37,216 bases of DNA from Kaiparowitsia implicata GSE-PSE-MK54-09C (GCA_019359435.1 JAHHHI010000017.1:1-37216); one strand, 5' to 3'; positions 8,988 to 17,954 are shown, counted from the stretch's first letter. Notes: generated from the sequence alone by a model not told the origin. Program-made: numbers and translations.

Positions 8988-9046
8988 GTCGGGCGTGGCA
9001 ACGCTCATAGCATCAGGCGTTTGGTTGGAATTGATGACACGCCCTA
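8988..9046 (+). repeat. 59-bp dispersed element, copy 2
   Basis: The same unit as 4157-4215 in opposite orientation, of equal length, with 18 identical bases at the start and GAATTG..TGACACGCC near the end. GGGCGTGGCA and TGACACGCCC form nearly perfect 10-bp inverted termini. It lies next to the 108-bp element, suggesting an insertion hot spot in the ssb-mreB gap. Confidence 0.6.
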
Positions 9047-9749
9047 GGGAACTTATCGCCTCAATAGTACGTCATCAAGCCGCAGGGCCAATCAATAAAG
9101 ATGCGCTCGTTGCCAACCCAGCTTGCTCGCATCCCGATGCATCAACCCTTAACTCAAGTAATTTCCTAAATTCGCCTACGATGCACCCGAGCTGAATTGG
9201 CGGGGAACCCACACAGTTTCTAGTGCGCTTAACCAGGCAATTGCAAGGTGTCGACTGGTTTTTATCATCCTACTTCTAAGAGGGCGAGAGGATTCGGGTG
9301 CTAGTGTTGTGTAATCTACACATTCAGGGCATGTCCTTTCTTCATCTAAGTTATCTGAGTTGCAGGCGTATCCTCTCAAAGTGGCGTTTCAGAGTACGTT
9401 GCATGCAGGCAGGCATCAGGGTCATCTATTTACGGTTTCGCTTAGACGTTGGGCCTGGTTAAGCGGCCTAGCTGCGCAGGCTAGCCAGAGACTAATCACT
9501 GGGAAGAGTTGAGGGGTCAATTGAGAAGGTGGTGGGTTTCGTGTGGAGCGATCGCCCTCATCCGCCGCATTTTTAGTCAAAACTGATGTAGACTTCAGCC
9601 CTACGCTGGACGCGCAACATAAAACGTAATAGAATCCACTTCGGTCGCATTCAGATTCACTATAGATTTGAAAGATTCAGATCGCTCCAGCAATCAAGTT
9701 AGTCAGATCTGTCGAATCTTGAATATATCGCATCAGGAGAAAAAGCCCC

Positions 9750-10793
9750 GTGGGAATATTCAGCCGGTTTTCATTATCCCGTGACATGGGCATTGACCTG
9801 GGGACTGCCAATACATTGGTGTACGTCTCTGGCAAAGGCATTGTGCTGCAAGAGCCGTCGGTGGTCGCCATGGACCAAAACCAGAAAATTCCTCTAGCAG
9901 TCGGGGAAGAAGCAAAGAAAATGCTAGGCCGTACTCCCGGAAACGTGGTGGCACTGCGCCCGCTGCGAGATGGGGTGATTGCAGACTTTGACACGGCTGA
10001 GCTGATGCTCAAGCACTTCATCCGCCGTGTGTTTGAGGGCCGCAGTCTGGTGTCTCCGAGGATTGTGATTGGCATTCCCAGCGGGGTGACGGGCGTTGAG
10101 CGTCGCGCCGTGATGGAAGCCGCATCTCAAGCGGGTGCCCAAAAGGTATTTTTGATCGACGAGCCTGTCGCGGCAGCCATTGGGGCCGGATTGCCGGTGG
10201 CCGAACCGACGGGCAACATGATCATTGACATCGGCGGTGGCACGACGGAAGTGGCCGTGTTGAGTTTGCAGGGCACTGTGCTGAGCGAGTCGGTGCGGGT
10301 TGCGGGCGATGAATTGAGCGAAGCTATTTCTCAATACATGAAAAAAGTGCATAACCTCGTGATTGGGGAACGCACCGCAGAAGAAATCAAGATTCATGTG
10401 GGCTCAGCCTATCCCTTTGATGATGAGGGTGAAACATTAATGGAGGTGCGGGGCCTGCATTTGCTGTCTGGCTTACCTCGCACGGTCACGATCAAAAGTC
10501 CTGAAATTCGCGAAGCAATGGCGGAGCCATTGTCTGTCATTATTGAGGCGGTAAAGCGAACCCTAGAGCGTACCCCACCGGAACTGGCAGCAGACATCAT
10601 CGACCGCGGCATTATGCTGGCGGGAGGGGGTGCATTGCTCAAAGGGTTGGATACACTCATCAGCCATGAAACGGGGATTGTTACCCATGTGGCAGCAGAT
10701 CCTCTAAGCTGTGTCGTGTTGGGTACAGGTCGTGTGCTTGAAAACTTCAAGCAGTTAGAGCGGGTGTTTAGCGGCCATTCTCAAAACTTCTAG
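9750..10793 (+). CDS. mreB: Rod-shape-determining actin homologue MreB
   Basis: A 347-residue actin-like ATPase that forms membrane-associated filaments and directs side-wall peptidoglycan synthesis. The N-terminus [22 protein letters not shown] carries an amphipathic lead and the phosphate-1 loop DLGTANT. Further motifs are [16 protein letters not shown], phosphate-2 [24 protein letters not shown] and the adenosine motif [14 protein letters not shown]. The start is a GTG at 9750-9752 with an AGGAGA ribosome-binding site nine bases upstream (9735-9740). It is the first gene of mreBCD, and 199 bases separate it from mreC. Confidence 0.97.
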   Translation: MGIFSRFSLSRDMGIDLGTANTLVYVSGKGIVLQEPSVVAMDQNQKIPLAVGEEAKKMLGRTPGNVVALRPLRDGVIADFDTAELMLKHFIRRVFEGRSLVSPRIVIGIPSGVTGVERRAVMEAASQAGAQKVFLIDEPVAAAIGAGLPVAEPTGNMIIDIGGGTTEVAVLSLQGTVLSESVRVAGDELSEAISQYMKKVHNLVIGERTAEEIKIHVGSAYPFDDEGETLMEVRGLHLLSGLPRTVTIKSPEIREAMAEPLSVIIEAVKRTLERTPPELAADIIDRGIMLAGGGALLKGLDTLISHETGIVTHVAADPLSCVVLGTGRVLENFKQLERVFSGHSQNF

Positions 10794-10992
10794 GGCGATC
10801 GCCCGTACACCCCTAAAAAACTCAAGGGCCTGGGCAAATAGCTACTGCTGCTACTGCCAGCCTATGCCTAAAAATAAGGCGCGCGTTAGTCCTGCTGTGA
10901 GTTGATTGAGGGTGGATAGTAGCTTATGGCTGGGTTGGGTCGAGCCTTTCTAAACACCTTGCAGCTTGAACCGTTACGTCTTGAAAGAGTAA

Positions 10993-11751
10993 ATGCTTGT
11001 ATTGCGTCGTTGGTGGAGTCGACATGGTCTGAGGATGGGGCTAGGAGTACTAGCCCTGGTGGGCGCATGGACAATTCGGCAAACGCAGGGTGCAACTTTG
11101 GCAGAGCTCTATCGCTGGCTAACGCTGCCGCTGCAACCCCAAGCCGAGCAGCAACAAGCCATTCTAGAAAACGCTCAGCTTTCAGAACTGCAGCAGCGAC
11201 TGATTGAGCTAGATGCCCAAAATCAGGAGCTTCAGCGCCTACTTAACTACACCCAAGCCCAGACGGGCGAAGGGATTGTTGCACCCGTCATCGGGCGCAG
11301 TGCCGATCGCTGGTGGGAGCAGATTGTGGTAGGCCGCGGTAGAGAGCACGGCATCCGTATTGGATCGGTTGTATCAGGTACGGGTGGTATCGTGGGTCGT
11401 GTGATTCAGGTAACGCCCAATACGAGCCGAGTGCTGCTCGTGAGTGACCCAACCAGCCAAGTGGGCGCTACGGTTAGCCGATCGCGGGTAATGGGCTTTA
11501 TGCGGGGGCGTTCTGGCTCTCAGGCTGTAATGGAATTTTTTGAAAAGGATCCCAATGTGCAGCCCGGCGATGTGGTAGCGACCTCTCCCTACAGTCAGCT
11601 TTTTCCACCTGGGTTACCCATTGGACGAGTAGTCTCGATTGATTTTGAAAAAAGCCCTGCGCCTGAGGCGGTGATTGAACTGGCGGCTCCTGTTGATTAT
11701 TTGGAGTGGGTCACTATCACGACGTCTTTGGAAGGGGGGGCGAATCCTTGA
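10993..11751 (+). CDS. mreC: Rod-shape-determining protein MreC
   Basis: A 252-residue bitopic protein linking MreB filaments to periplasmic peptidoglycan synthases. There is one N-terminal transmembrane helix (about 16-28), then a coiled coil (about 45-90, rich in Gln, Leu and Glu: LSELQQRLIELDAQNQELQRLL). The MreC beta domain follows, with GIVAPVIGRSADRWWEQIVVGRG, GIRIGSVVSGTGGIVGRV, LLVSDPTSQVGATVSRSR and PPGLPIGRV. Its stop codon overlaps the proposed TTG start of mreD (TTGA), indicating translational coupling. Confidence 0.94.
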   Translation: MLVLRRWWSRHGLRMGLGVLALVGAWTIRQTQGATLAELYRWLTLPLQPQAEQQQAILENAQLSELQQRLIELDAQNQELQRLLNYTQAQTGEGIVAPVIGRSADRWWEQIVVGRGREHGIRIGSVVSGTGGIVGRVIQVTPNTSRVLLVSDPTSQVGATVSRSRVMGFMRGRSGSQAVMEFFEKDPNVQPGDVVATSPYSQLFPPGLPIGRVVSIDFEKSPAPEAVIELAAPVDYLEWVTITTSLEGGANP

Positions 11752-12350
11752 GGCGCGTAGGGGATGACATTCTCAAATGGCTGCGATCGCTCAGCCCCAA
11801 TTCTCGCCAGATTGTCAATTGGGCGGTCACAACTTTATCGGTGGTGATGTGCTTGTTGGCGCTGCCACTGCGATTGCCAGGGATGGAGTTGCTGGGCGTG
11901 CCGCCCGATTGGTTGCTGATCTGGGTGGTCGCGTGGAGCGTTAAGCGCTCATTCTGGCAGGGGGCGCTGGCGGGCATTATTCTGGGGTTGGCTCAGGATG
12001 GCATGACTATGGCCCAGCCAACCCATGTCTGGAGCCTGATGGTGGTGGGCATGTTGACGGCACGGCTGCAAAAGCAGCGCTTTATTCAAGAGGATTTTAT
12101 TTCGGTGGCGCTAATTGTATTTGCCATGGCGGTGGTCGCAGAAACGCTAATGGCAATTCAGTTTAGTCTTGGCGGCTGGGGACTGTTCGGCAGCGGCATC
12201 TATCCAGCATTGGTTGAGGTGTGGCAGTATCACCAACAGGTGGCGCTGGCTTCTGCCATTCTCAGCAGCCTCTGGGCTCCGGTGCTTTATTATCCGCTCA
12301 ATCGCTGGTGGGAATTGATGAATTCTCTAGAGCAAATTCCATCTCGATAG
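11748..12350 (+). CDS. mreD: Rod-shape-determining membrane protein MreD
   Basis: A membrane protein of about 200 residues with five or so hydrophobic helices, third partner of the MreBCD elongation complex. An upstream ATG at 11706 lies far inside mreC. The TTG at 11748-11750 overlaps the mreC stop as TTGA and has a strong GGAAGG-type ribosome-binding site at 11730-11740, so I prefer it (N-terminus M/LRRVGDDILKWL). Features typical of MreD are PPDWLLIWVVAWSVKR, GALAGIILGLAQDGMT and LWAPVLYYPLNRWW. Confidence 0.88.
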   Translation: MRRVGDDILKWLRSLSPNSRQIVNWAVTTLSVVMCLLALPLRLPGMELLGVPPDWLLIWVVAWSVKRSFWQGALAGIILGLAQDGMTMAQPTHVWSLMVVGMLTARLQKQRFIQEDFISVALIVFAMAVVAETLMAIQFSLGGWGLFGSGIYPALVEVWQYHQQVALASAILSSLWAPVLYYPLNRWWELMNSLEQIPSR

Positions 12351-12512
12351 GGCGCTGACAACGGTGGTGGTAGTTGAGTCAATTTAAGTCATGCTATTAC
12401 GCTGTGTGAGAGATGCGCTCACAATGACTAAGCGAATGTGAGCGTTCGTATAGCGTTGGTTAGCTCCGTAACTCGGGGCTAAACCAAACTGGCGTTTGGG
12501 GAAAGAGGGTTT

Positions 12513-12541
12513 GAGGGCACCGTGCGTTGCGCAGTGCCCTC
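12513..12541. repeat. Perfect 8-bp stem hairpin
   Basis: GAGGGCAC at 12513-12520 pairs with GTGCCCTC at 12534-12541, with further partial pairing in the loop. It may end mreBCD transcription, but it lies about 160 bases after mreD and has no T tract. Confidence 0.5.
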
Positions 12542-12621
12542 GAATCGTTAACGTACCGTGCGCATCGTGCAGAGTCCATCAAGGGTTTGAGCTGATTCCG
12601 AAAGCGGGTAAGAACCAAACC

Positions 12622-12690
12622 TCGGGGGGACGTCCCCCCGAACCCCCGCTAGGGGACGAAGCACGTCCCCTAGAACCCCTCCGCAAGGGG
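12622..12690. repeat. Three adjacent G/C palindromes
   Basis: The 20-base perfect palindrome TCGGGGGGACGTCCCCCCGA fills 12622-12641. CTAGGGGACG (12649-12658) pairs with CGTCCCCTAG (12664-12673). CCCCT (12676-12680) pairs with AGGGG (12686-12690). The three hairpins share the GGGGAC/GTCCCC theme, as if built from one repeat. Confidence 0.65.
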
Positions 12691-12880
12691 CTTGGGTTGC
12701 ATGGCGTTGGCGTGGGCCGTGGCAGACAGTTGGGCTGATGCGGCAGGGAGATGGGATTTATCTCTGGGTGGGCGATCGCCCAACGTGCAATTTTCCGCAG
12801 CCTTTGATGGATTGAGTCTGACTTTTCTGACTTTATGGTGGGCTCTACGCAACCCGATCGCGGTGCAAGTTGCTCAGTGG

Positions 12881-14668
12881 TTAAAACTGATCGGGTTGAT
12901 CGAGCGGTTCTAGGGGGAGGGTGGGAGCTTTGCCGAGCGATCGCAGCCACATCCAGCCGAGGACGGCGATCGCCAGACATACCCAGCCTGTCATGGGCTG
13001 CAATAGCAAGAAGCCGCCGATGGCAAACATGCCGCCGAATAGCACCAATGTTGCCGCCACACAGCGGATTAGGTCTTTGCCCAAGTCTTGCGCTGAGGGA
13101 AGGCCCGTGCGCGATCGCTGCGTGGCCCAGCCGGGGCCGCCGGGGCGAATCTTGGCATAAAAGGCATCTAGCACCGCATCCGATTCGGGTGGCGTGAGGT
13201 ACATCACCGTCAGCCAGATCACCGCTGTTAGCACTGACGTCACGATTAGCCGCAGGCCAAAGTCAGGAATTTGGATCACTGGCACCACACTGGTGCCTAG
13301 CCCAATGATGAAGCCGCCAATCATCGCCGACAGTTCTGCCGCAGCGCTAATGCGCCACCAAAACCAACGCAGCATCAGCACTAGCCCCGGCCCCGTGCCA
13401 ATGGCAATCACCAGCCGAAACACCGTCGTCACATCCTGTGAGAAAAAGGCCGCGGCGGCACCCAACACGGTCACCACCACCGACGCCAGTCGCCCTGCCA
13501 GCACCAGCTCCGCCTGCGAGGCTTGGGGTCGGTAGAAGCGGCGATACAAATCATTGGTGAGATAGGATGCCCCCCAGTTGATGAGGGTGGACACGGTGCT
13601 CATAAACGCGGCCAGCAGGGACGCTACCACCAGCCCCAGCAGCACCGGCGGCAGAAAATCGAGCATCAGCCGGGGGTAGCCGATTTCGCGATCGCCCAAA
13701 TCTGGATAGAGGGCGATCGCCGCCAAGGCCACCACAATCCACGGCCAAGTGCGAATGATGTAGTGCAACAGATTAAAAAACCAGGTGGCTTTTTCTGCCT
13801 CGGCTTCGTCGCGCGCGGCGGCCAGCCGCTGAATGAATTCGCCCCCGCCATCACTGCGGCGAAACGACCACCACTGCACCATGGCATAAGCAGAAAACGT
13901 GGTCAGAGAAATGCCTGCCGCATCGCTCCAGCGCAAGCCGCCGTCAAACGTAACCGGGATAAAGGCCAACACATCCACATCGGTGGCCTGTTGCGCTTGA
14001 GCCAGCAGGTTTTCCATGCCGCCCAGTTGGGCGATCGCCACCCCCGCCACCACAAACGCCCCGAACAGCGCCAAAAAGAACTGAAAGAAATCCGTAATCA
14101 CCACGCCCCACAGGCCCGAAAATCCGGCGTAGAGCAGCACTAAACCGCTAACCCCCACCACGCTCCACAGCTTTAGGTCGTCGCCGGGGGTAATGCCCAA
14201 ACTCTGCCACAACTCCAGCGCATCCACCACCTTCACCATCGCCAGCATGGCGTAGCCAATGCCAATGCAGTTGATGGGCACGGCAAATAAAAAGGCCTTT
14301 GTGCCCCGCAAGATTGCCGCCATTCGCCCGCCATAGCGCATCTCCGTCAGCTCTGCATCGGTGACAATTTCTGACCGTCGCCACAGTCGCGCAAACACAT
14401 ACAGCAAAATGAGGTGAGAGACGCCAAAGCTCCACCACTCCCAGTTGCCAGCAATGCCGCGATTGCCCACCACACCCGCCACATACAGCGGGGTATCAAT
14501 GGAAAAGGTGGTGGCCGCCATGCTCGTGCCCGCCAACCACCAAGGGAGCGATCGCCCCGACACAAAAAAATCCACCAGGCTGCCCGAGGCCCGGCGCGTC
14601 AGGTAAAGACCCAGCCCCAGGCTGAGCAACAGATACAGCACCACCACCAGCCAATCAATCCATTGCAT
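12881..14668 (-). CDS. Sodium:solute symporter (SSS family)
   Basis: A large integral membrane protein (595 residues from the chosen start) with about 13 hydrophobic helices that couples sodium entry to uptake of an organic solute. The start at the ATG at 14666-14668 gives MQWIDWLVVVLYLLLSLGLGLYL, a standard SSS first helix; an upstream extension of 19 residues has no support. Family features are FFVSGRSLPWWLAGTSMAATTFSIDTP near residue 35, AELTEMRYGG, LLYAGFSGLWGVVITDF, and SLLAAFMSTVSTLINWGASYLTNDLYRRF with the conserved helix-8 sodium-site serines. The substrate cannot be told. It is 60 bases downstream of the GNAT gene on the same strand. Confidence 0.88.
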   Translation of the reverse strand: MQWIDWLVVVLYLLLSLGLGLYLTRRASGSLVDFFVSGRSLPWWLAGTSMAATTFSIDTPLYVAGVVGNRGIAGNWEWWSFGVSHLILLYVFARLWRRSEIVTDAELTEMRYGGRMAAILRGTKAFLFAVPINCIGIGYAMLAMVKVVDALELWQSLGITPGDDLKLWSVVGVSGLVLLYAGFSGLWGVVITDFFQFFLALFGAFVVAGVAIAQLGGMENLLAQAQQATDVDVLAFIPVTFDGGLRWSDAAGISLTTFSAYAMVQWWSFRRSDGGGEFIQRLAAARDEAEAEKATWFFNLLHYIIRTWPWIVVALAAIALYPDLGDREIGYPRLMLDFLPPVLLGLVVASLLAAFMSTVSTLINWGASYLTNDLYRRFYRPQASQAELVLAGRLASVVVTVLGAAAAFFSQDVTTVFRLVIAIGTGPGLVLMLRWFWWRISAAAELSAMIGGFIIGLGTSVVPVIQIPDFGLRLIVTSVLTAVIWLTVMYLTPPESDAVLDAFYAKIRPGGPGWATQRSRTGLPSAQDLGKDLIRCVAATLVLFGGMFAIGGFLLLQPMTGWVCLAIAVLGWMWLRSLGKAPTLPLEPLDQPDQF

Positions 14669-14728
14669 AGGCGCACTCAACTTCTTCTGTGGATGACGCA
14701 ACGCTAAGGTGCAGTTGCGTACCACATC

Positions 14729-15196
14729 TTACAGAAGCACCTGCCGTTCTACCAGATAGCGCCGAAATTCGACCCCATCCCGATCCACCCATTCCGTGTC
14801 ATACACGCGAAAGCCCACCCGCCGAAACAACCCCAGGCTGAATTCACTCGCTTCTGCAAAGAGCCGGAGGATGCCCTGTCGCTGCGCGTGCTCTAGCACG
14901 ACCTGCATCAGCAGCATCCCAATGCCTTGGCGCTGGCAGTCGTGCCGCACATAGGTAGACGCCACATGCCCATCATTGCCAATGCCCACAAACCCAACAA
15001 TCGCGCCTGCATCCTCAGCGACATAAGTGGTTACGCCCAAGATGAACTGGCGAAAGGTATCGGTGTCTGCCCCAAACGATGCCCACATCGCCGTTTGGGC
15101 TGGGGTATAGTGCTGCGGCGCGTGCACCAGCACCGCCTGCCGATACAGCATCGCTAACTCTGAGATATCTGAGGGCTGCGCTAGTCGAATGTTCAT
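14729..15196 (-). CDS. GNAT-family N-acetyltransferase
   Basis: A 155-residue acyltransferase. The N-terminus MNIRLAQPSDISELAMLYRQAV is the usual GNAT start, and the acetyl-CoA-binding motif A is STYVRHDCQRQGIGMLLMQ, containing the R-x-x-G-I/V-G-type loop. FRRVGFRVYDTEWVDRDGVEFRRYLVER closes the fold. The acceptor substrate is unknown. It starts at the ATG at 15194-15196 and lies directly upstream of the symporter gene. The two could share a transcript, but a functional link is only inferred. Confidence 0.85.
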   Translation of the reverse strand: MNIRLAQPSDISELAMLYRQAVLVHAPQHYTPAQTAMWASFGADTDTFRQFILGVTTYVAEDAGAIVGFVGIGNDGHVASTYVRHDCQRQGIGMLLMQVVLEHAQRQGILRLFAEASEFSLGLFRRVGFRVYDTEWVDRDGVEFRRYLVERQVLL

Positions 15197-15688
15197 GGGG
15201 ATGTTGAACGTTAGTTCTTCTTCTCCTTAGGAGACTAAATACACATAAGTCCTGAAATCGTTGCTGTTAGGGCTTTTCCCTCATCCCCCAATCCCTACTC
15301 GCCCATTTTGGGAGAGGGGGACTGAGGGGGTGAGGGTTAAGATGTGGGTACCTAGTAGTCTCCTTAGGAGAAAAAGTCGAGGTCGTAGGAGATTGGGACA
15401 CTTATGCGGCCTAGTGCCTACCAATGCCGCAACTGCTGACACAATTTGGGACGGACTCAACGCAAACGACCATGTGCCGTTTATATCTGAATAGTGTATA
15501 TTCCCCCACGCCTCTTGGCCTATAGCTATATCAAGGGGTTACCGGATTACTGATCCCAGTAAGAACCCGCAGCAGTTAAGTAGTTTGAACCTATCCCATT
15601 TTTCTGGCTTCAGATAGAACCAAATTGACCCGCTCTCTGGGATGCTGGAACCATCTAACGCGACACATTATGACCCGTGGGGTTTCCT
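15197..15688. other. Gap between the divergent GNAT and htpX genes
   Basis: About 490 bases, the left third occupied by the 152-bp element. The remainder must hold the htpX promoter. No gene is supported. Confidence 0.5.
15221..15372. repeat. MITE-like element, 152 bp, with 17-bp inverted ends
   Basis: TTCTCCTTAGGAGACTA (15221-15237) and TAGTCTCCTTAGGAGAA (15356-15372) are inverted repeats with one mismatch. The interior carries a pyrimidine/purine-rich section around a CCCATTTTGGG palindrome, a kind of sequence common between cyanobacterial genes. It lies just upstream of the GNAT start and may carry or disturb its promoter. Confidence 0.55.
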
Positions 15689-16591
15689 ATGGCTAGAATC
15701 AATCAGTTCAAAACGCTAGCATTGCTGGCATTGCTCAGTGGCTTGATTGTGCTGGCAGGCTACCTGCTGGTGGGCAATGAACAAGGCTTGTACTACGGGC
15801 TGGGCTTTGCTGCTTTGAGTAGCTTTGGGTCTTGGTACTATTCTGACCGGGCCGCGCTAACGGCATTTAAGGCCAAGCCCACCCCACGAGACGCGGCTCC
15901 AGAGCTATACGATCGCATTGCCGCATTGAGCGATCGCGCTGGACTGCCCATGCCCACGCTGTATTTGGTGCCCTCAGAGTCGCCCAATGCTTTTGCCACC
16001 GGACGCGACCCCAACCATGCGGCGATCGCCCTTACCGAAGGCATCATCAAGCTACTGCCCGCTGACGAACTCGACGCCGTGATTGCCCACGAGCTAACCC
16101 ATGTCCGCAACCGCGATACCCTGACCCAGGCCGTAGCCGGAACCCTGGCAGGATCGTTGACCTATCTAGGCCGCATTCTTACGCTGGGCGCGCTCTACCT
16201 TCCCATGGCGCGTGTGGGTCGGCGGGGCAACAATCCCATTGCCATTCTATTTTTGCTGGTGGTGGCACCGCTCACGGCAGGCGTGATTCGCATGGCCATT
16301 TCTAGAACTCGGGAATATGCCGCGGATGCCGGAGCCGCAGAAATTACCGAAAACCCACTCGCGCTCGTTCGGGCGCTAGAAACGCTGGAAGCCACGGGGC
16401 AAAAAATCCCCATCCACGGCAATCCGGCGTTTGCCCCACTGTTTATCGTCAATCCCCTCACTAAAGAGGGCTTGATGACGATGTTTATGACCCACCCGCC
16501 TACAGAAGATCGGATTAAGCGGTTGAAAGAGATGGCGGAAAAACGCAACACCGCTGAGGATGCCTCTGCTGCACTTAGCCCCAGCGCTTAG
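15689..16591 (+). CDS. htpX: HtpX-like M48 membrane zinc metalloprotease
   Basis: A 300-residue membrane protease of the M48B type, likely degrading damaged membrane proteins. Two N-terminal helices lie at about 8-28 and 33-50. The zinc site is HELTH at residues 134-138 (AVIAHELTHVRNRD), with the third ligand in REYAADAGAAE near 210. A further hydrophobic pair (AILFLLVVAPLTAGVI) precedes that segment. The C-terminus has the usual FMTHPPTEDRIKRL. I chose the ATG at 15689 over the GTG at 15677 because it has a GTGGGG ribosome-binding-like stretch at a good distance and gives the family N-terminus. Confidence 0.92.
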   Translation: MARINQFKTLALLALLSGLIVLAGYLLVGNEQGLYYGLGFAALSSFGSWYYSDRAALTAFKAKPTPRDAAPELYDRIAALSDRAGLPMPTLYLVPSESPNAFATGRDPNHAAIALTEGIIKLLPADELDAVIAHELTHVRNRDTLTQAVAGTLAGSLTYLGRILTLGALYLPMARVGRRGNNPIAILFLLVVAPLTAGVIRMAISRTREYAADAGAAEITENPLALVRALETLEATGQKIPIHGNPAFAPLFIVNPLTKEGLMTMFMTHPPTEDRIKRLKEMAEKRNTAEDASAALSPSA

Positions 16592-16612
16592 GCGCTCTCT
16601 AACGGGATGAAT

Positions 16613-16626
16613 GGGGCGATCGCCCC
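16613..16626. terminator. Extended HIP1 palindrome after htpX
   Basis: GGGGCGATCGCCCC is a perfect 14-base palindrome centred on HIP1, 22 bases after the htpX stop. It could act as a weak terminator but has no loop or T tract, so it may simply be a HIP1 site. Confidence 0.3.
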
Positions 16627-16767
16627 CTTGCTTTGCCTCACTGTCGAGCAGATTAGCAGCCACGATTTAACGTTAGAGGTCAGTGACGAGCGCCCGACGA
16701 CGCAACGGATGCACAAGCACGCTGGCATGACAGCAGGTGATCGTTCACTCAACGATTTGTTCGGTCT

Positions 16768-17271
16768 TTATGATTTTGGCTTTCCTAATGCGCCTTTGAG
16801 GATCTGTCGAAACTCTCGATATTCATCTTCGGAGAACCAGCGCTTTGGAAAAATTTGAAAGAGCGGGTCAGACTGATAAACCAGAACTATATCCTTTCCC
16901 AATTTGTACTTGTGAAAATCTGTCCACCGCAGGCGTGAGATTCCGCGTGAACTTGTCTCTATGATTTTCACGGCAGTGGGTTCGAGCTCAAAAGGCTCTT
17001 GCATGGTTTTCTGCTGCTTGTATATCTTCTTGGCCAAGTAAGGCACCCACACGCCATAGAACAGAGCAAGACATGCAAGCCATCCAAAAAAGACGAACGT
17101 GATTATGGTGACCTCATTATTAGGAGGCGTGAATATGTGCAGCGAGACGACAGCGAGAAAAGTAAGCAAGAGAACGAAAATGCTGATCCGCGTGACTATG
17201 GGGTGAGGCAGCATGTACAAATATATCGCACGAACATAGTCGGAAGGCTCGAGCTTGCACTGAAGTTTCAT
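16768..17271 (-). CDS. YcxB-like membrane protein
   Basis: A 167-residue protein with two transmembrane helices (about 29-49 and 54-78) and a cytosolic C-terminal domain. The layout and the text FELEPTAVKIIETSSRGISRLRW..FHKY, then IFPKRWFSEDEYREFRQIL, match the YcxB family, whose function is not known. The gene is visibly AT-richer than its neighbours and contains no HIP1 site, consistent with recent acquisition. The start ATG at 17269-17271 is followed by MKLQCKLEPSDYVRA, a typical beginning for the family. Confidence 0.75.
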   Translation of the reverse strand: MKLQCKLEPSDYVRAIYLYMLPHPIVTRISIFVLLLTFLAVVSLHIFTPPNNEVTIITFVFFGWLACLALFYGVWVPYLAKKIYKQQKTMQEPFELEPTAVKIIETSSRGISRLRWTDFHKYKLGKDIVLVYQSDPLFQIFPKRWFSEDEYREFRQILKGALGKPKS

Positions 17272-17299
17272 TTCTTGACCTATATGTAGACGGCCGTAA

Positions 17300-17316
17300 G
17301 GTGGACAGTGCCCACC
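17300..17316. repeat. REP-like palindrome upstream of the RAYT gene
   Basis: GGTGGACAGTGCCCACC is an imperfect palindrome, 54 bases before the RAYT start. It shares the GTGGGCACTGCCCAC core seen three more times downstream of the gene. Confidence 0.6.
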
Positions 17317-17370
17317 ATTCTTCTAGCATTCAATCGGGAATGCTAAGCAAGTTCTTGCCGACCCAACCCT

Positions 17371-17925
17371 ATGCCCAACTATCACCGCGTCTATACTCCC
17401 GGCGGGACAGTTTTTCTAACCCTGGTTACGTTCAACCGCAGACCCATCTTTGCTGAGCCAGAGAATGTGAGACGTTTGCGCTGTGCCACAGCTACCGTCA
17501 AAGCAGAAATGCCGTTTGACATAACGGAGGCAATGGTTTTGCCCGATCATCTTCATCTTTTGTGGACTCTGCCGCCGGGTGACAGCGATTACTCGAAGCG
17601 AGTAGGACGATTAAAGGTGTTGTTTACCCGGTTGCTGCGGGGTAACGGCGTGCTGCCCCAAGATATGTGCCGTTCGCGGCAAAGGCACCGAGAAAGTGAT
17701 GTATGGCAGAGGCGATTTTGGGAACACACGATTCGCAATGAGGCGGATTGGGTGGCGCATGTGAATTATTTGCACTATAACCCGGTAAAACATGGGCTGG
17801 TGCGGTGCCCCCACGAGTGGGAGTATTCAAGTTTTCGGTGGTTTGTGGGGAGAGGAATGTATGAAAAAGATTGGGGATGCGGGGATGTTGAGTTTTCGGG
17901 AAAGGGGTTGGATGTGGGGGAGTGA
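17371..17925 (+). CDS. REP-associated tyrosine transposase (RAYT)
   Basis: A 184-residue single-domain Y1 HUH nuclease of the TnpA-REP type, which nicks and rejoins single-stranded REP hairpins. The HUH histidines are in MVLPDHLHLLW (His60, His62). The likely catalytic tyrosine is Tyr133 in HVNYLHYNPVKHGLV. The N-terminus PNYHRVYTPGGTVFLTLVTFNRRPIF and the end WEYSSFRWFV are family hallmarks. It appears intact. REP-like palindromes lie on both sides and a deletion derivative of the gene follows, so it probably mobilised these repeats. There is no HIP1 site inside. Confidence 0.93.
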   Translation: MPNYHRVYTPGGTVFLTLVTFNRRPIFAEPENVRRLRCATATVKAEMPFDITEAMVLPDHLHLLWTLPPGDSDYSKRVGRLKVLFTRLLRGNGVLPQDMCRSRQRHRESDVWQRRFWEHTIRNEADWVAHVNYLHYNPVKHGLVRCPHEWEYSSFRWFVGRGMYEKDWGCGDVEFSGKGLDVGE

Positions 17926-17934
17926 ATTTGAGCG

Positions 17935-17954
17935 GTAGGCACTGCTCACCCTAC
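17935..17954. repeat. REP-like palindrome with GTAG lead
   Basis: GTAGGCACTGCTCACCCTAC lies ten bases after the RAYT stop. It starts with GTAG, the type of tetranucleotide used by RAYT enzymes beside their hairpins, and ends in its complement CTAC. Confidence 0.6.

Larger units (their letters stand above)
8637..9749. other. 1.1-kb gap between the divergent ssb and mreB genes
   Basis: It contains the ssb promoter, two MITE-like elements (8868-8975 and 8988-9046), and about 700 bases with no recognisable gene before mreB. The frames at 8995-9195 and 9176-9379 have no family features. Part of the right side is presumably the mreB promoter and leader. Confidence 0.5.
12351..12880. other. Palindrome-rich gap between mreD and the symporter gene
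   Basis: Convergent 3' ends meet here: mreD from the left and the symporter from the right. No gene is supported. The region holds a strong hairpin (12513-12541) and a run of three more (12622-12690). These could act as bidirectional terminators, although none is followed by a clear T tract. Confidence 0.5.

Noticed and set aside
9924-10397. 157-residue frame on the minus strand
   Set aside because: It is antisense to mreB, His/Arg-rich, with no family features.
12692-12913. 73-residue plus-strand frame ending beside the symporter stop
   Set aside because: It overlaps the symporter 3' end, has no ribosome-binding site and reads through palindromic DNA.
13523-14143. 206-residue frame on the plus strand
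   Set aside because: It is antisense to the symporter gene, with a His/Gln/Arg-rich shadow composition typical of the complement of a membrane protein gene.
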